In this document: piece after piece, positions 31,875 through 33,619 of the stretch | Numbering within the stretch: position 1 is the stretch's first letter | How the letters are laid out: every line of letters begins with the position of its first letter | NCBI GenBank assembly: GCA_017512745.1 | Contig: JAFWEV010000037.1 | Span: 1 to 33,619 of the forward strand | DNA: 33,619 nucleotides | Origin: Oscillospiraceae bacterium | GTDB taxonomy: Bacteria; Bacillota; Clostridia; Oscillospirales; Ruminococcaceae | Direction: 5' to 3' | The notes under the pieces: model-generated | The model's input: the letters and a program-made list of their open reading frames with translations, nothing else | Database searches by the model: none | What the model was told of the DNA's origin: nothing | Translations under genes and position numbers: made by a program

Positions 31875-33619
31875 CTATATTGTCTGAAGCAGCACGAGAC
31901 CTGCGCATAACGCATCTGCGATCCCGATCACGGCAAAGGCCAGTCCGGTATCCCTGAAGCCTTTTCTTGTTCTTTTTACGGCGAGCGCTGCGGGAACAAG
32001 AAGCGGAATAAGATATCTTCCCTGAAATCCTTCAACAATACCATTTGCCGTGTTGTTAAACTGCAGATATACCGCGGACATCGCAACTATCAGAGTAATC
32101 CCGCACAACACCAGAATAAATAACGATTCCCCAACCTTCATTCTCACATTATTGTCACATACCGCGATATACACGGCAGCCGCCCCGATTATCAGCATAA
32201 GATACCACGGCAGCCCTATATTGAGCCATCCGAGCCACGACCCGAACATCTGTCCGAGCAGAGCCGGACCGTTTTTGATCATGGTGTTGAATATGACATA
32301 TGCATACTCCCGCGGATTGCCAAGTATCCAGTTTATCTGCGCAGCGGTATCGACCGAATCGACGAGTTTCGGATAAGACGACGCGTGCATGACCCACAGA
32401 AGGCTTATTCCAACCAGAAGAGTCCCGAGAAGAACAACGTTCAGCCAGTAATTCCTCTTTTTCCCGAAGCATTCCCGAGGAATGAGGAACAGGAGAAGAC
32501 ACAGCGGAGTGTATGCCGTTTTCGACAGCGAAAACAGCAGCGTGACGATATACATAAGAACGATCTCCGCGGCGTTAAAGATGTGTCTGTCGTTGCGCGC
32601 TCTCACTATCAGAGCGGTAAAAAGCATAAACAGAGCGAAAGAAAAACCGTCCGCAGATGCGCTGATGAAGCCCTGAAGGCTCATCGGAAATAGGGCGACC
32701 GCGGCTATTATATCTTTGCCGTAGGGTATTATTCTTATCGCTGCCCAGATGACAAGTCCGCATCCTATAAAGTTTCCGAGTCTTGCCGCATACAGAAGAG
32801 GTATGAGTCTGTCCGTGAACAGGTGGACGATAAACGTCATTGCGGCATGCGGCAGAAAAGCCGTGGGGAAGAAGTACGAAGTATTCGGGAAGAAGGCATA
32901 ATCCAGCTGCTGCCATCCGAGCGGGATGTCCGCTTTGTCGAAAATAAATCTCTGTGTGGTGCTGGCAAGGGCGGCGTTGTTTAAGGACAGCGCTTCCGGA
33001 GCCAATGTACTGCCGGGAGAGACGAACTGTCCCCGGCATATCTCGAGGATCCTTGCAAACTGCGCATACTCATCAGGTGATCTGTAAAGAGGAAGTACCG
33101 CCAGAAGGCATATCCCTGTCACCGCATACAGAATAACAAATCGCTGTTCGGGCTGATAAAACTTTCTCACTACAGTGAGGATAATGATGATCCCCGCAGC
33201 CGCGACCGCAATGCCGGTAATCAACGCCGCGGCGGTGCCGCTCACGGCATCCCAGACAACTTCATATCCCGCGGTGACGGTATTGCCGTCTGTTCTTATT
33301 GACGGCGCCTCTCCGACTGCGCCTTCATAGACGAGAGTCAATATAAAGGTACTGTCCGGCGAGCACCCGGTCTTCCCGTCAAATACGAACCTGGTGAGTG
33401 TGTCCGGACTGATCTCCGATGCGTCCATATGCAGAGTCCCTGCCCGTTGTCCGTCAACATCCAGACCGGCTGTCAGTTCACCGGTCCCGGAGGAATCAAA
33501 ATCCAGAGCGACGCCGACGATCGACGAGTTGTCGCAGATTCCCGTCAGCGTATATTCCTCTCCGGGTATCATCGGAACGGTCTCTCCGCCGGCAGTTTGT
33601 CTTCCCCCGCCCCCGTACA
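31875..33619 (-). CDS. DUF2142 family membrane protein (5' end outside window)
   Basis: The frame stays open to the right edge of the window, so the N-terminus is missing. About 580 residues are visible. The first roughly 115 look like an extracytoplasmic beta-rich domain. After a membrane segment (IAVAAAGIIIILTVV), the DUF2142 start motif YRSPDEYAQFARILEICRGQ follows, then nine or more membrane segments to the C-terminus. DUF2142 proteins are GT-C-like and turn up in cell-surface polysaccharide or teichoic acid loci, but no member's activity is assigned here. It lies 17 bp ahead of the nucleoside hydrolases. The link between the two activities is not obvious and may be only shared transcription. 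Confidence 0.8.
   Translation of the reverse strand, partial: YGGGGRQTAGGETVPMIPGEEYTLTGICDNSSIVGVALDFDSSGTGELTAGLDVDGQRAGTLHMDASEISPDTLTRFVFDGKTGCSPDSTFILTLVYEGAVGEAPSIRTDGNTVTAGYEVVWDAVSGTAAALITGIAVAAAGIIIILTVVRKFYQPEQRFVILYAVTGICLLAVLPLYRSPDEYAQFARILEICRGQFVSPGSTLAPEALSLNNAALASTTQRFIFDKADIPLGWQQLDYAFFPNTSYFFPTAFLPHAAMTFIVHLFTDRLIPLLYAARLGNFIGCGLVIWAAIRIIPYGKDIIAAVALFPMSLQGFISASADGFSFALFMLFTALIVRARNDRHIFNAAEIVLMYIVTLLFSLSKTAYTPLCLLLFLIPRECFGKKRNYWLNVVLLGTLLVGISLLWVMHASSYPKLVDSVDTAAQINWILGNPREYAYVIFNTMIKNGPALLGQMFGSWLGWLNIGLPWYLMLIIGAAAVYIAVCDNNVRMKVGESLFILVLCGITLIVAMSAVYLQFNNTANGIVEGFQGRYLIPLLVPAALAVKRTRKGFRDTGLAFAVIGIADALCAGLVLLQTI

Noticed and set aside
1..33619. tRNA genes, CRISPR arrays, insertion sequences
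   Set aside because: No tRNA T-loop with matching acceptor arms, no regularly spaced repeats and no transposase-like protein was seen.

Overview
The window reads as chromosomal DNA of an anaerobic Bacillota, most likely class Clostridia. I infer this from AGGAGG-type ribosome binding sites before most genes, a CIRCE heat-shock operator, a PyrR-type pyrimidine attenuator, and the gene mix: tryptophanase-like lyase, methionine gamma-lyase-like enzyme, YfhO and DUF2142 membrane proteins, an M3 oligoendopeptidase and two M20 amidohydrolases. No respiratory genes are visible. I saw no tRNA, rRNA, CRISPR array or insertion sequence. Genus cannot be named from this sequence alone.

Layout. 1-1145: the 3' part of an AlbA/Schlafen-type ATP-binding regulator, then a 571-bp AT-rich gene-free stretch with several perfect inverted repeats and a terminator. 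1146-6270: single-gene units for an aldo/keto reductase, a NahK-like sugar kinase, an AEC transporter, a methyltransferase (minus strand) and a methionine gamma-lyase-like enzyme with an altered active site. 6352-7700 (minus): thyA-folA. 7794-10305 (minus): an SGNH protein and an MBOAT acyltransferase, a surface-glycan O-acylation pair. 10492-11661 (minus): M20 amidohydrolase. 11777-15738 (minus): response regulator, family 2 glycosyltransferase and histidine kinase, in that order and probably one operon. 15957-18684: a strong promoter, a PyrR attenuator and codB-codA for cytosine salvage. 18798-22812: tryptophanase-like lyase plus M20 amidohydrolase (minus), divergent from a LysR regulator. 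22914-25887: a TRIC channel and a YfhO protein that overlap tail to tail by 86 bp. 26026-29901 (minus): CIRCE-controlled Hsp20, a SPFH/zinc-ribbon protein and an M3 oligoendopeptidase. 29921-33619 (minus): a DUF2142 membrane protein cut by the window edge, followed by two tandem nucleoside hydrolases.

How the genes fit together. Three themes recur. One is catabolism of amino acids and N-acyl amino acids or peptides (lyases, amidohydrolases, oligopeptidase). The second is nucleobase and nucleoside salvage (codBA under PyrR control, paired nucleoside hydrolases, thyA-folA). The third is envelope glycan building and modification (MBOAT/SGNH, GT2 with its own two-component system, YfhO, DUF2142). 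Most of the window is ordinary chromosomal content. The points most worth following are the PyrR-codBA leader, two PLP lyases that depart from their families at defined positions, the glycosyltransferase lodged between a sensor and its regulator, and the repeats at the tnaA/LysR divergent promoter.
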